From: Aphelocoma coerulescens
Taxonomy: Eukaryota > Chordata > Aves > Passeriformes > Corvidae
Length of the DNA: 64,000 bases
Reading direction: 5' to 3'
NCBI RefSeq assembly: GCF_041296385.1
Contig: NW_027183618.1
Location: forward strand, 62,001 to 126,000
Made by a program: the position numbers and the translations under genes. The first letter of the stretch is position 1, and every line of letters starts with the position of its first letter. Below are positions 1 to 11,449 of this stretch, piece after piece. The notes under the pieces were generated by a model. That model did no database searches. It saw only the letters and a program-made list of their open reading frames with translations, and was not told the origin of the DNA.

Positions 1-527
1 GGAATTCCGGGGTTTTTCAGGGATCTGCTCGGGGCGTTCCTGTTTTTTCCAAGGGTTTTCCCGGTTTTCCGGTGGGGTTGGGGTGGGGGAGGGGAGGAGG
101 AGAATTCTGGGAATTTTGTAGGGGAGGGGAATTCCAGGAATTTTGTAAAGGAGGGGCGGAGGGAATTTGGGGGTTTGGGGTTGGAAAAGGGCGGGAATTG
201 GGTTCGGCGGGAATTCCGGGGTTTTTCGGGGATCTCCTCGGGGTATTCCTGTTTTTCCCAAGGTTTTTCCCGGTTTTTTGGTGGGGTTGGGGTGGGGGAG
301 GAGAATTTGGGATTTTTTAGGGGAGGGGCGGAGGGAGTTTGGGGCTTTGGGGTTGAAAAAGGGCGGGAATTGGGTTCGGCGGGAATTCCGGGGTTTTTCG
401 GGGATCTGCTCGCGGCATTCCCGTTTTTTCCAAGGTTTTTCCTGTTTTTTTGGTGGGGGGAGGGGAATTCCGGGAATTTTGTAAGGGAGGGCTGGGGGGA
501 ATTTTGGGAATTCTGTGGGATAAGGAT
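1..527. repeat. Tandem repeat, about 170-210 bp unit, about 3 copies
   Basis: A block starting GGAATTCCGGGGTTTTTC recurs at about 1, 210 and 382 (spacings about 209 and 172). Each copy is followed by a GGATCT box, a TTTTCC run and a G-rich stretch. It lies in the intron before the ZFTRAF1 terminal exon. The open frames here are repeat shadows. Confidence 0.8.
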
Positions 528-1018
528 GAATCCTGTCGGGATCTGGGGCTAATTCCAGGAAATTTTTAGGATATCCATGAATCCTGTCAGGATCCAGTTT
601 TAATTCCAGGAATTTTTTAGGATATCCATGAATCCTGTCAGGATCCAGTTTTAATTCCAGGAATTTTTTAGGATATCCATGAATCCTGTCGGGATCCAGT
701 TTTAATTCCGGGAATTTTTTAGGATATCCAAGAATCCTGTCAGGATCCAGTTTTAATTCCAGGAATTTTTTTGGATATCCATGAATCCTGTCGGGATCCA
801 GTTTTAATTCCAGGAATTTTTTAGGATATCCATGAATCCTGTTGGGATCCAGTTTTAATTCCGGGAATTTTTTAGGATATCCATGAATCCTGTTGGGATC
901 CAGTTTTAATTCCAGGAATTTTTTCGGATATCCATGAATCCTGTTTTGATCCAGTTTTAATTCCGGGAATTTTTTAGGATATCCATAAATTTTCTTAGGA
1001 TCCGGTGCTAATTCCAGG
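528..1018. repeat. 51-bp minisatellite, about 9 copies
   Basis: GAATCCTGTC recurs at 528, 579, 630, 681, 732, 783 and onward every 51 bp, each followed by GGGATCCAGTTTTAATTCC and an AATTTTTTAGGATATCCAT tail. The last copy near 1000 is degenerate. The array is intronic to ZFTRAF1. Confidence 0.9.
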
Positions 1019-1257
1019 ATTTTTTTCGGACATCCACGAACCCTCTTAGGCGTCCCCTTCTCATTCCCGCAATTTTTTCAGACCTCCCCCTCACCTCTTT
1101 CCCATCCCCCACCACTCCCACGCCCGTTTTAACATCTCCCTCCAACCTGGAATCCCCTCCCCTCTCCCCCTGCCCCCTCCACCTCCTCCTGGCAGAATTC
1201 CGACCCGACTCCGACCGTTTCTCCCACTTTTTTTTCCTCTTTTCCCCCCTCCCCCAG
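1019..1257 (+). other. 3' end of ZFTRAF1 intron with acceptor
   Basis: This non-tandem, pyrimidine-rich sequence ends in a long T/C tract and CCCCCAG (AG at 1256-1257). It is the splice acceptor for the exon at 1258. No gene is seen in it. Confidence 0.7.
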
Positions 1258-1649
1258 AGGTCCAATTCCGCCCGTACCGCACCGACGACTTCATCACGCG
1301 CCTCTACTACGAGACGCCGCGCCTCACCGTGCTCAACCAGACCTGGGTGCTGAAGGCGCGCGTCAACGACTCCGAGCGCAACCCCAACCTGTCGTGCAAG
1401 CGCACGCTGAGCTTCCAGCTCATCCTCAAGAGCAAGGTCAACTCGCCCATGGAATGCTCCTTCCTGCTCCTCGAGGGGCCCTACGACGACGTCAAGATCA
1501 ACCCCGTCATCTACCACTTCGTCTTCAGCAACGAGAGCAACGAGACCGACTACATGGCGCTGCCCATCGTCGACTCGGTGGAGTGTAACAAACTGCTGGC
1601 GGCCAAGAACATCAACCTCCGGCTTTTTATATTCCAGATCCAAAAATAA
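1258..1649 (+). CDS. ZFTRAF1: ZFTRAF1 (CYHR1) terminal coding exon, partial gene
   Basis: This is the C-terminal 130 codons of a cysteine/histidine-rich zinc-finger TRAF-type protein. The reading frame begins with a split codon (two bases, AG, after the acceptor at 1256-1257), then [11 protein letters not shown], and ends F-I-F-Q-I-Q-K-TAA at 1647-1649. The middle carries W-V-L-K-A-R-V-N-D and a stretch of short hydrophobic strands (F-Q-L-I-L-K, C-S-F-L-L-L, Y-H-F-V-F) that looks like a TRAF/MATH-like beta sandwich. The zinc-finger exons lie left of the window. The molecular role of the family is poorly defined. Identification rests on my recall of the conserved C-terminus and on TONSL being the next gene on the same strand, as in human. 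A clear polypyrimidine acceptor argues against a retrocopy. Codons are strongly GC-biased, unlike the flanking satellite. Confidence 0.8.
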
Positions 1650-1650
1650 A
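1645..1650 (+). terminator. Candidate poly(A) signal AATAAA overlapping the stop codon
   Basis: AATAAA sits at 1645-1650, and the TAA stop of ZFTRAF1 (1647-1649) lies inside it. It is followed by an A-rich tract. A signal that overlaps the stop would leave almost no 3' UTR, so a more distal signal may be the real one. I saw no clear GT-rich element directly after it other than the GGGTT array beginning near 1851. Confidence 0.3.
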
Positions 1651-1850
1651 AAAAAAAAACAAAAAAACAACAAAAAAACCAAAAAAAAAAACCAAAACAA
1701 ACAAAAAAATGGACTCGGGAGGAAAGGAGGAAAAAAAAAAACCAGGAAAAACGGGAAAAAAAAAAGATTTTACGGCCGCGTCGCAAAGATTTTCCTCTTC
1801 CCCCTCCCGCCTTCGTTCTCTGCCTCGGGTTCCGACGTTGGCCGGCGGCG
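1651..1850. other. A-rich tract then short non-repetitive GC-rich segment
   Basis: Bases 1650-1765 are mostly A with scattered C and G. From 1770 the sequence is unique (TTTTACGGCCGCGTCGC, then C/T-rich) up to the pentamer array. It probably holds the ZFTRAF1 3' UTR or the cleavage region. No gene is seen. Confidence 0.5.
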
Positions 1851-3532
1851 GGGTTGGGTTGGGTTGGGTTGGGTTGGGTTGGGTTGGGTTGGGTTGACTT
1901 GGGTTGGTTGAGTTGAGTTGGGTTGAGTTGAGTTGGGTTGGGTTGGGTTGGGTTGAGTTGGGTTGGGTTGGGTTGGGTTGGGTTGACTTGGGTTGGTTGA
2001 GTTGAGTTGGGTTGAGTTGAGTTGGGTTGGGTTGGGTTGGGTTGAGTTGGGTTGGGTTGGGTTGAGTTGGGTTGGGTTGAGTTGGGTTGAGTTGAGTTGG
2101 GTTGGGTTGGGTTGGGTTGGGTTGAGTTGGGTTGGGTTGGGTTGGGTTGGGTGGGGTTGAGTTGGGTTGGGTTGGGTTGGGTTGAGTTGGGTTGAGTTGG
2201 GTTGGGTTGAGTTGAGTTGAGTTGGGTTGGGTTGGGTTGAGTTGGGTTGAGTTGGGTTGAGTTGGGTTGGGTTGGGTTGAGTTGAGTTGGGTTGGGTTGA
2301 GTTGGGTTGAGTTGGGTTGGGTTGGGTTGAGTTGGGTTGAGTTGAGTTGGGTTGAGTTGGGTTGGGTTGAGTTGAGTTGGGTTGGGTTGAGTTGGGTTGA
2401 GTTGGGTTGAGTTGGGTTGGGTTGAGTTGGGTTGAGTTGAGTTGGGTTGAGTTGGGTTGGGTTGGGTTGGGTTGAGTTGAGTTGGGTTGAGTTGGGTTGA
2501 GTTGGGTTGAGTTGGGTTGGGTTGAGTTGGGTTGGGTTGGGTTGAGTTGGGTTGGGTTGGGTTGAGTTGAGTTGAGTTGGGTTGAGTTGGGTTGGGTTGA
2601 GTTGAGTTGGGTTGGGTTGAGTTGGGTTGGGTTGAGTTGGGTTGGGTTGAGTTGGGTTGAGTTGAGTTGAGTTGGGTTGGGTTGAGTTGGGTTGAGTTGG
2701 GTTGGGTTGGGTTGGGTTGGTTGGGTTGGGTAGGGTTGGGTTGAGTTGAGTTGGGTTGGGTTGAGTTGGGTTGAGTTGGGTTGAGTTGGGTTGGTTGGGT
2801 TGGGTTGAGTTGGGTTGGGTTGGGTTGAGTTGGGTTGAGTTGGGTTGAGTTGAGTTGGGTTGGGTTGAGTTGAGTTGGGTTGGGTTGAGTTGGGTTGAGT
2901 TGAGTTGGGTTGGGTTGAGTTGAGTTGCGTTGGTTGAGTTGAGTTGAGTTGGGTTGAGTTGGGTTGGGTTGAGTTGGGTTGGGTTGGGTTGAGTTGGGTT
3001 GAGTTGGGTTGAGTTGGGTTGGGTTGAGTTGGGTTGGGTTGGGTTGGGTTGGGTTGGTTGAGTTGAGTTGGGTTGGGTTGAGTTGGGTTGGGTTGGGTTG
3101 AGTTGGGTTGGGTGGAGTTGGGTTGGGTTGAGTTGGGTTGGGTTGGGTTGAGTTGAGTTGGGTTGAGTTGAGTTGGGTTGAGTTGGGTTGGGTTGGGTTG
3201 GGTTGGGTTGGGTTGGGTTGGGTTGGGTTGAGTTGGGTGGAGTTGAGTTGGGTTGGGTTGGGTTGGGTTGGGTTGAGTTGGGTTGAGTTGAGTTGGGTTG
3301 GGTTGGGTTGGGTTGGGTTGAGTTGGGTTGGGTTGGGTTGAGTTGGGTTGAGTTGGGTTGGGTTGGGTTGGGTTGGGTTGAGTTGGGTTGAGTTGGGTTG
3401 GGTTGAGTTGGGTTGGGTTGAGTTGGGTTGGGTTGGTTGAGTTGAGTTGGGTTGGGTTGAGTTGGGTTGGGTTGAGTTGGGTTGGGTTGAGTTGGGTTGG
3501 GTTGGGTTGAGTTGGGTTGAGTTGGGTTGAGA
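1851..3532. repeat. Pentanucleotide array (TTGGG/TTGAG)n, about 1.7 kb
   Basis: Some 330 pentamers of GGGTT interspersed with GAGTT, with a few slipped units (GGTTGGTTG) and rare substitutions (GGTGG, GGTAG). The + strand carries the G runs. The N-P-T-Q and G-W-V-G-L open frames are trivial translations. It is not the vertebrate telomere hexamer. Confidence 0.97.
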
Positions 3533-3559
3533 TGGTGGGGGAGAGCTGGAAGTGGGGTG

Positions 3560-5175
3560 GGAGCATCAAAAATGGGTTGGAAGTGGTAAAAATGGGTGAA
3601 AGTGGCCAAAATTGGGCTTGAGAGGGTCAAAAATGGGTTGGAAGTGGTAAAAATGGGGGAAATTGAGGGAAAATTGGGGTTGAGAGCGTCAAAAATGGGT
3701 TGGAAATGGTAAAAATGGGTGAAAGGAGGGAAAATTGGGGTTGAGAGCGTCAAAAATGGGTTGGAAGTGGTAAAAATGGGTGAAAGTGACCAAAATTGGG
3801 TTTGAGAGCGTCAAAAATGGGTTGGAAGTGGTAAAAATGGGTGAAAGGAGGGAAAATTGGGGTTGAGAGCGTCAAAAATGGGTTGGAAATGGTAAAAATG
3901 GGTGAAAGGAGGGAAAATTGGGGTTGAGAGCGTCAAAAATGGGTTGGAAATGGTAAAAATGGGTGAAATTGAGTGAAAATTGGGGTTGAGAGCGTCAAAA
4001 ATGGGTTGGAAATGGCAAAAATGGGTGAAAGTGACCAAAATTGGGCTTGAGAGCGTCAAAAATGGGTTGGAAGTGGCAAAAATGGGAGAAATTGAGGGAA
4101 AATTGGGGTTGAGAGCGTCAAAAATGGGTTGGAAATGGTAAAAATGGGTGAAAGGAGGGAAAATTGGGGTTGGGAGCGTCAAAAATGGGTTGGAAATGGT
4201 AAAAATGGGAGAAAAAGGAGGGAAAATTGGGGTTGAGAGCATCAAAAATGGGTTGGAAGTGGTAAAAATGGGTGAAAGGAGGGAAAATTGGGGTTGAGAG
4301 CGTCAAAAATGGGTTGGAAATGGCAAAAATGGGTGAAAAAGGAGGGAAAATTGGGGTTGAGAGCGTCAAAAATGGGTTGGAAATGGTAAAAATGGGAGAA
4401 AAAGGAGGGAAAATTGGGGTTGAGAGCGTCAAAAATGGGTTGGAAGTGGTAAAAATGGGTGAAAGGAGGGAAAATTGGGGTTGAGAGCATCAAAAATGGG
4501 TTGGAAGGGGTAAAATGGGTGAAAGGAGGGAAAATTGGGGTTGAGAGCGTCAAAAATGGGTTGGAAGTGGCAAAAATGGGAGAAATTGAGGGAAAATTGG
4601 GGTTGAGAGCGTCAAAAATGGGTTGGAAATGGCAAAAATGGGTGAAAAGAGGGAAAATTGGGGTTGAGATTGTCAAAAATGGGTTGGAAGTGGCAAAAAT
4701 GGGTGAAAAAGGAGGGAAAATTGGGCTTGGGAGCGTCAAAAATGGGTTGGAAGTGGTAAAAATGGGTGAAATTGAGTGAAAATTGGGGTTGAGAGCGTCA
4801 AAAATGGGTTGGAAGTGGCAAAAATGGGAGAAATTGAGGGAAAATTGGGGTTGAGAGCGTCAAAAATGGGTTGGAAATGGCAAAAATGGGTGAAAGGAGG
4901 GAAAATTGGGGTTGAGATTGTCAAAAATGGGTTGGAAGTGGTAAAAATGGGTGAAAGTGACCAAAATTGGGGTTGAGAGTGTCAAAAATGGGTTGGAAAT
5001 GGTAAAAATGGGTGAAATTGAGTGAAAATTGGGGTTGAGAGCGTCAAAAATGGGTTGGAAATGGTAAAAATGGGTGAAATTGAGTGAAAATTGGGGTTGA
5101 GAGCGTCAAAAATGGGTTGGAAGTGGCAAAAATGGGTGAAATTGAGTGAAAATTGGGCTTTGGAGCATCAAAAAT
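3560..5175. repeat. 61-bp minisatellite, about 26 copies
   Basis: The unit contains GAGAGCGTCAAAAATGGG, then TTGGAAGTGGTAAAAATGGG and a variable TGAAAGGAGGGAAAATTGGG module. TTGAGAG occurs at 3863 and 3924, which gives 61 bp. Units differ in the linker (GTGAAAGGAGG, GAAATTGAGGG or GAAAGTGACC). Confidence 0.93.
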
Positions 5176-5285
5176 GACCTGGAAATGACCAGAAATGGTG
5201 GGAAAGATCAGAAGTGGTTTGAAAGCAACAAAATTTGACTTGAAAGCACCCAAAATGGCTTGAAACCATCAAAAATTGGTGCAAC
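5176..5285. other. Transition zone between 61-bp and 21-bp arrays
   Basis: Degenerate units such as TTGAAAGCACCCAAAATGGC and TTGAAACCATCAAAAATTGG link the left array to the 21-bp array on the right and resemble units found again after 6591. No gene is seen. Confidence 0.6.
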
Positions 5286-6590
5286 CGTCAAAAATTGGTG
5301 GGAAAGTGACAAAAATTGGTGGAAAAGTGACAAAATTTGGTGAAAAAATGACAAAAATTGGTGGGAAAGTGACAAAAATTGGTGAGAAAGTGACAAAAAT
5401 TGGTGGGAAAGAGACAAAAATTGGTGGAAAAGAGACAAAAATTGGTGGAAAGTGGCAAAAATTGGCTCGAAAGCGACAAAAATTGGTGAGGAATGACAAA
5501 AATTGGTGGGAAAGTGACAAAAATTGGTAAAAAAGTGACAAAAATTGGTGGGAAATTGGCAAAAATTGGTGAGAAAGTGACAAAAATTGGTGAGAAAGTG
5601 ACAAAAATTGGTGAGAAAGTGACAAAAATTGGTGGGAAAGTGACAAAAATTGGTGAGGAATGACAAAAATTGGTGGGAAAGTGACAAAAATTGGCTCAAA
5701 AGTGACAAAAATTGGTGGGAAAGCGACAAAAATTGGTGGGAAAGCGACAAAAATTGGTGGAAAAGGGACAAAAATTGTGAGAAAGTGACAAAAATTGGTG
5801 GGAAAGTGACAAAAATCGGTGGGAAAGTGACAAAAATTGTGGGAAAGTGACAAAAATTGGTGGGAAATTGGCAAAAATTGGGGGAAAGCGACAAAAATTG
5901 GTGAGAAAGTGACAAAAATTGTGGGAAAGTGGCAAAAATTGGTGGGAAAGTGACAAAAATTGGTGGGAAAGTGACAAAAATTGGTGGGAAAGCGACAAAA
6001 GTTGGTGGGAAATTGACAAAATTTGGTGGAAAGAGACAAAAATTGGTGGAAAGTGACAAAAATTGGCTCAAAAGTGACAAAAATTGTTGGAAAGTGACAA
6101 AAATTGGTGAGAAAGTGACAAAAATTGGTGGGAAAGTGACAAAAAATGGTGGGAAAACGACAAAAATTGGTGGGAAAGTGACAAAAATTGGTGGGAAAGT
6201 GACAAAAATTGGTGAGAAAATGACAAAAATTGGTAAAAAAGTGACAAAAACTGTTGGGAAAGCGACAAAAATGGTGGGATAGCGACAAAAATTGGTGGGA
6301 TAGCGACAAAAATTGGTGGAAAAGGGACAAAAATGGTGAGAAAGTGACAAACTTGGTGGGAAAGCGACAAAAATGGTGGGAAAGCGACAAAAATTGGTGG
6401 GAAAGAGAGAAAAATTGGTGGGAAAGGGACAAAAATTGGTGGGAAAGTGACAAAAATTGGTGGGAAAGGGAAAAAATTTGGTGGGAAAGTGACAAAAATT
6501 GGTGAGAAAGTGACAAAAATTGGTGGGAAAGAGAAAAAAATTGGTGGGAAAGCGACAAAAATTGGTGGGAAAATGACAAAAATTGGTGGT
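5286..6590. repeat. 21-bp minisatellite (GTGACAAAAATTGGTGGGAAA)
   Basis: About 60 copies of a 20-21 bp unit with core GACAAAAATTGGTGGGAAA. Variants include GGTGAGAAAG and GGTGGAAAG. Since 21 is a multiple of three, frames on both strands stay open (V-T-K-I-G-G-K on +), but this is a repeat effect. Confidence 0.95.
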
Positions 6591-9500
6591 AAACCAAGAG
6601 GTTTGGCTTGAAACCATCAAAAATTGTCTTAAAACCAACAAAAGAGTCTCGAAACCACCAAAATTGGCCAAAAAAATGCTCTAATCCCAACAGAAAGGTC
6701 TTGAAAGCATCAAAAAATGGCTTGAAACCGGCAAAAATCGGTCCAAAAGCAACAGAAAGGTCTTGAAACCACCAAAAATTGGCTTGAAAGCGTCAAAAGT
6801 GGTGGGAATTCCCCAGAAAGGTCTTGAAACGGTCCAAAGTTGGCTTGAAAGTGACAAAAAGTGGTTGAAACCACCAAAAATGGGCTTAAAGCCACCAAAA
6901 CTTGGCCTAAATCCACCCAAAATTGGTGTAAACCCAACCAAACGGTCTTGAATCCACCAAAATGGGCTTAAAACTACCAAAAATGGATGGAACCCACCCA
7001 AACTTGGCCTAAACCCACCCAACCTTGGCCTAAACCCACCCAAAATGGCTCCAAACCCAACAGAAAGGTCTTGAACCCACCAAAAATTGCCTTGAAACCA
7101 CCAAAAATGGGTTTGAAACCACCAAAAATGGGTTTGAAACCACCAAAAATCGGTGTAAACCCAACAGAAAGGTCTTGAACCCACCCAAAATGGGCTTAAA
7201 ACCACCAAAAATGGATGAAACCCACCAAAACTTGGCCTAAACCCACCCAAAATCGGTGTAAACCCAACAGAACAGTCTTGAACCCAACATAAATTGGCCT
7301 AAACCCACCAAAAATGGATGAAACTCACCAAAAATTGGCTTAAAGCCACCCAAACTTGGCTTAAACTCGCCCAAAATCGCTCCAAACCCAACACAAAGGT
7401 CTTGAACCCCGCCAAAATGGGCTTAAAACCACCAAAAATGGATGAAACTCACCAAAACTTGACCTAAACCCACGAAAACTTGGCTTAAACCCACCCAAAC
7501 TTGGCCTAAACCCACCCAAAATGGGCTTAAACCCACCAAAACTTGGCTTAAACCCACCCAAACTTGGCCTAAACCCACCCAAAATGGGCTTAAACCCACC
7601 AAAACTTGGCTTAAACCCACCCAAACTTGACCTAAACCCATGAAAACTTGGCTTAAACCCACCCAAACTTGGCCTAAACCCACCCAAAATCGCTCCAAAA
7701 CCAACAGAAAGGTCTTGAACCCACCCAAAATGGGCTTAAAACCACCAAAAATGGATGAAACCACCAAAACTTGGCCTAAACTCACCAAAACTTGGCTTAA
7801 ACCCACCGAAACTTGGCCTAAACCCACCCAAACTTGGCCTAAACCCACCCAAAATGGCTCCAAACCCAACACAAAGGTCTTGAACCGACCAAAAATTGGC
7901 CTAAACCCACCAAAAATGGATGAAACCCACCCAAACTTGGCTTAAATCCACCCAAAATCGCTCCAAACCCAACACAAAGGACTTGAACCCACCAAAAATG
8001 GACTTAAAACCACCAAAAATGGATGAAACCCACCAAAACTTGGCCTAAACCCACCCAAACTTGGCTTAAACCCACCCAAAATGGGCTTAAACCCACCAAA
8101 ACTTGGCTCAAACCCACCCAAACTTGGCCTAAATCCACCCAAAATGGCTCCAAACCCAACACAAAGGTCTTGAACCCACCCAAAATGGGCTTAAAACCAC
8201 CCAAAATGGATGAAACCCACCAAAACTTGGCCTAAACCCACCAAAACTTGGCTTAAACCCACCCAAACTTGGCCTAAGCCCACCCAAACTTGGCCTAAAC
8301 CCACCCAAAATGGCTCCAAACCCAACAGAAATGTCTTGAACCCACCCAATATGGGCTTAAAACCACCAAAAATGGATGAAACCCACCCAAACTTGGCCTA
8401 AACCCACCCAAACTTGGCCTAAACCCACCCAAACTTGGCCTAAACCCACCCAAAATGGCTCCAAACCCAACACAAAGGTCTTGAACCCACCCAGAATGGG
8501 CTTAAAACCACCAAAAATGGCTCCAAACCCAACAGAAAGGTCTTGAAACCATCAAAAATTGCCTTGAAACCCCCAAAAATGGATGAAACCTACCCAAACT
8601 TGGCCTAAATCCACCGAAAATTGCTCCAAACCCAACAGAAAGGTCTTGAACCCACCCAAAATGGGCTTAAAACCTCCAAACTTGGCTTAAACCCACCCAA
8701 ACATGGCCTAAACCCACCCAAAATGGCTCCAAACCCAACACAAAGGTCTTGAACCCACCCAAAATGGGCTTAAAACCACCAAAAATGGATGAAACCACCA
8801 AAACTTGACCTAAACCCACGCAAACTTGGCCTAAACCCACCAAAACTTGGCCTAAGCCCACCCAAAATGGGCTTAAACCCACCCAAAATCGCTCCAAACC
8901 CAACAGAAAGGTCTTGTACCCACTCAGAATGGGCTTAAAACCACCAAAAATGGATGAAACCACCAAAACTTGGCCTAAACCCACCCAAACTTGGCTTAAA
9001 CCCACCCAAACTTGGCCTAAGCCCACCCAAAATCGCTCCAAACCCAACACAAAGGTCTTGAACCCACCCAAAATGGGCTTAAAACCACCCAAAATGGATG
9101 AAACCCAACAGAAAGGTCTTGAAACCATCAAGAATTGGTTTGAAACCGCCAAAAATGGATGAAACCCACCCAAACTTGGCTTAAACCCACCGAAACTTGG
9201 CCTAAACCCACCCAAAATCGCTCCAAACCCAACAGAAAGGTCTTTTACCCCCCCAAAATGGGCTTAAAACCACCCAAAATGGCTCCAAACCCAACAGAAT
9301 AGTCTTGAAACCATCAAGAATTGGTTTGAAACCACCAAAAATGGATGAAACCCACCCAAACTTGGCTTAAACCCACCAAAACTTGGCTTAAACCCACCAA
9401 AGCTTGGCTTGAACCCACCCAGACTTGGCCTAAACCCACCCAAAATGGCTCAAAACCCAACACAAAGGTCTTGAACCCACCCAAAATGGGCTTAAAACCA

Positions 9501-11258
9501 CCAAAAATGGATGAAACCACCAAAACTTGGCCTAAACTCACCAAAACTTGGCTTAAACCCACCCAAACTTGGCCTAAGCCCACCCAAACTTGGCCTAAAC
9601 CCACCCAAAATGGCTCCAAACCCAACAGAAATGTCTTGAACCCACCCAAAATGGGCTTAAAACCACCAAAAATGGATGAAACCCACCCAAACTTGGCCTA
9701 AACCCACGAAAACTTGGCTTAAACCCACCCAAACTTGACCTAAACCCACCCAAACTTGGCTTAAACCCACCCAAACTTGGTTTAAACCCACCCAAACTTG
9801 GCCTAAACCCACCCAAAATGGCTCCAAACCCAACACAAAGGTCTTGAACCCCCCCAAAATGGGCTTAAAACCACCAAAAATGGATGAAACCCACCAAAAC
9901 TTGGCCTAAACCCACCAAAACTTGGCTTAAACCCACCCAAACTTGGCCTAAATCCGCCCAAAATGGCCCCAAGCCCAACAGGAAGGTCTTGAAACCATCA
10001 GAAATTGGTTTGAAACCACCAAAAATGGATGAAACCCACCCAAACTTGGCCTAAACCCACCCAAAATGGGCTTAAAACCACCAAAAATGGATGAAACCCA
10101 CCAAAACTTGGCCTAAACCCACCCAAAATTGCTCCAAACCCAACACAAAGGACTTGAACCCACCCAAAATGGGCTTAAAACCACCCAAAATGGATGAAAC
10201 CCACCCAAACTTGACCTAAATCCACCCAAACTTGGCTTAAACCCACCCAAACTTGGCCTAAACCCACCCAAACTTGGCCTAAACCCACCCAAAATCGCTC
10301 CAAACCCAACACGAAGGTCTTGAACCCACCCAAAATGGGCTTAAAACCACCCAAAATGGATGAAACCACCAAAACTTGGCCTAAACCCACCAAAACTTGG
10401 CCTAAATCCACCCAAAATTGGTGTAAACCCAACCAAACGGTCTTGAATCCACCAAAATGGGCTTAAAACTACCAAAAATGGATGGAACCCACCCAAACTT
10501 GGCCTAAACCCACCCAAAATTGCTCCAAACCCAACACAAAGGACTTGAACCCACCCAAAATGGGCTTAAAACCACCAAAAATGGATGAAACCACCAAAAC
10601 TTGGCCTAAACTCACCAAAACTTGGCCTAAACCCACCCAAAATGGGCTTAAACCCACCAAAACTTGGCTTAAACCCACCCAAACTTGGCCTAAACCCACC
10701 CAAAATGGCTCCAAACCCAACACAAAGGTCTTGAACCCACCCAAAATGGGCTTAAAACCACCAAAATGGATGAAACCCAACAGAAAGGTCTTGAAACCAT
10801 CAAGAATTGGTTTGAAACCACCAAAAATGGATAAAACCCACCCAAACTTGGCCTAAACCCACCCAAACTTGGCCTAAACCCACCCAAAATCGCTCCAAAC
10901 CCAACACAAAGGTCTTGAACCCACCCAAAATTGGCCTAAACCCACCAAAAATGGATGAAACCCACCCAAACTTGGCCTAAACCCACCAAAACTTGGCTTA
11001 AACTCACCCAAACTTGGCCTAAACCCACCCAAAATGGGCTTAAACCCACCCAAACTTGGCCTAAACCCACCCAAAATCGCTCCAAACCCAACAGAAAGGT
11101 CTTGAACCCACCCAAAATGGGCTTAAAACCACCCAAAATGGATGAAACCCACCAAAACTTGGCCTAAACCCACCAAAACTTGGCCTAAATCCACCCAAAC
11201 TTGGCCTAAACCCACCCAAAATCGCTCCAAACCCAACAGAAAGGTCTTGAACCCCCCC
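6591..11258. repeat. 4.7-kb array of related 21-bp units with higher-order order
   Basis: Units of 21 bp are built on AAACCCACCCAAACTTGGCC. Distinct versions follow one another in recurring order: one with CCAACACAAAGGTCTTGAA, one with ACCCAAAATGGGCTTAAA, one with CACCAAAAATGGATGAAA, then runs of CCCAAACTTGGCCTAAA. This gives higher-order blocks of roughly 100-250 bp. No coding evidence. Confidence 0.95.
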
Positions 11259-11449
11259 AAAATCTCCACCCCCCCACCCCACCCCAACCCGACCCCGAAT
11301 CCCCAAAAAACCGGCGGGACAAAAAAAAAATCCGACGGCGGCGGCGGCGAAAATCTCGGAACCGTCCCGAAATCGCCCAAAAAGGGCCCCGAAAGACGAG
11401 AGAAGGTCCCGGAAGCGGCGGAATTCGGCGGCGCCGGCGGCGGCCGGGA
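11259..11449. other. Non-repetitive CpG-rich segment within the satellite chain
   Basis: About 190 bp with CCGACGGCGGCGGCGGCG, CCCGAAATCGCCC and GGCGGCGCCGGCGGCGGCC, not part of either flanking array. It might be a remnant of a CpG island or an unamplified spacer. I see no convincing exon in it. Confidence 0.5.

Noticed and set aside
1650..1770. Poly(A) tail of a retrocopied gene
   Set aside because: The exon is preceded by an intron with a normal acceptor, and only one exon is present, so it is a split gene end.
1851..3532. Interstitial telomere
   Set aside because: The unit is a pentamer, TTGGG/TTGAG, not TTAGGG.
1627..3753. Long minus-strand frames rich in N-P-T-Q-L
   Set aside because: Translation of the pentamer array. 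Stop-free only because of its composition, with no domain or start context.
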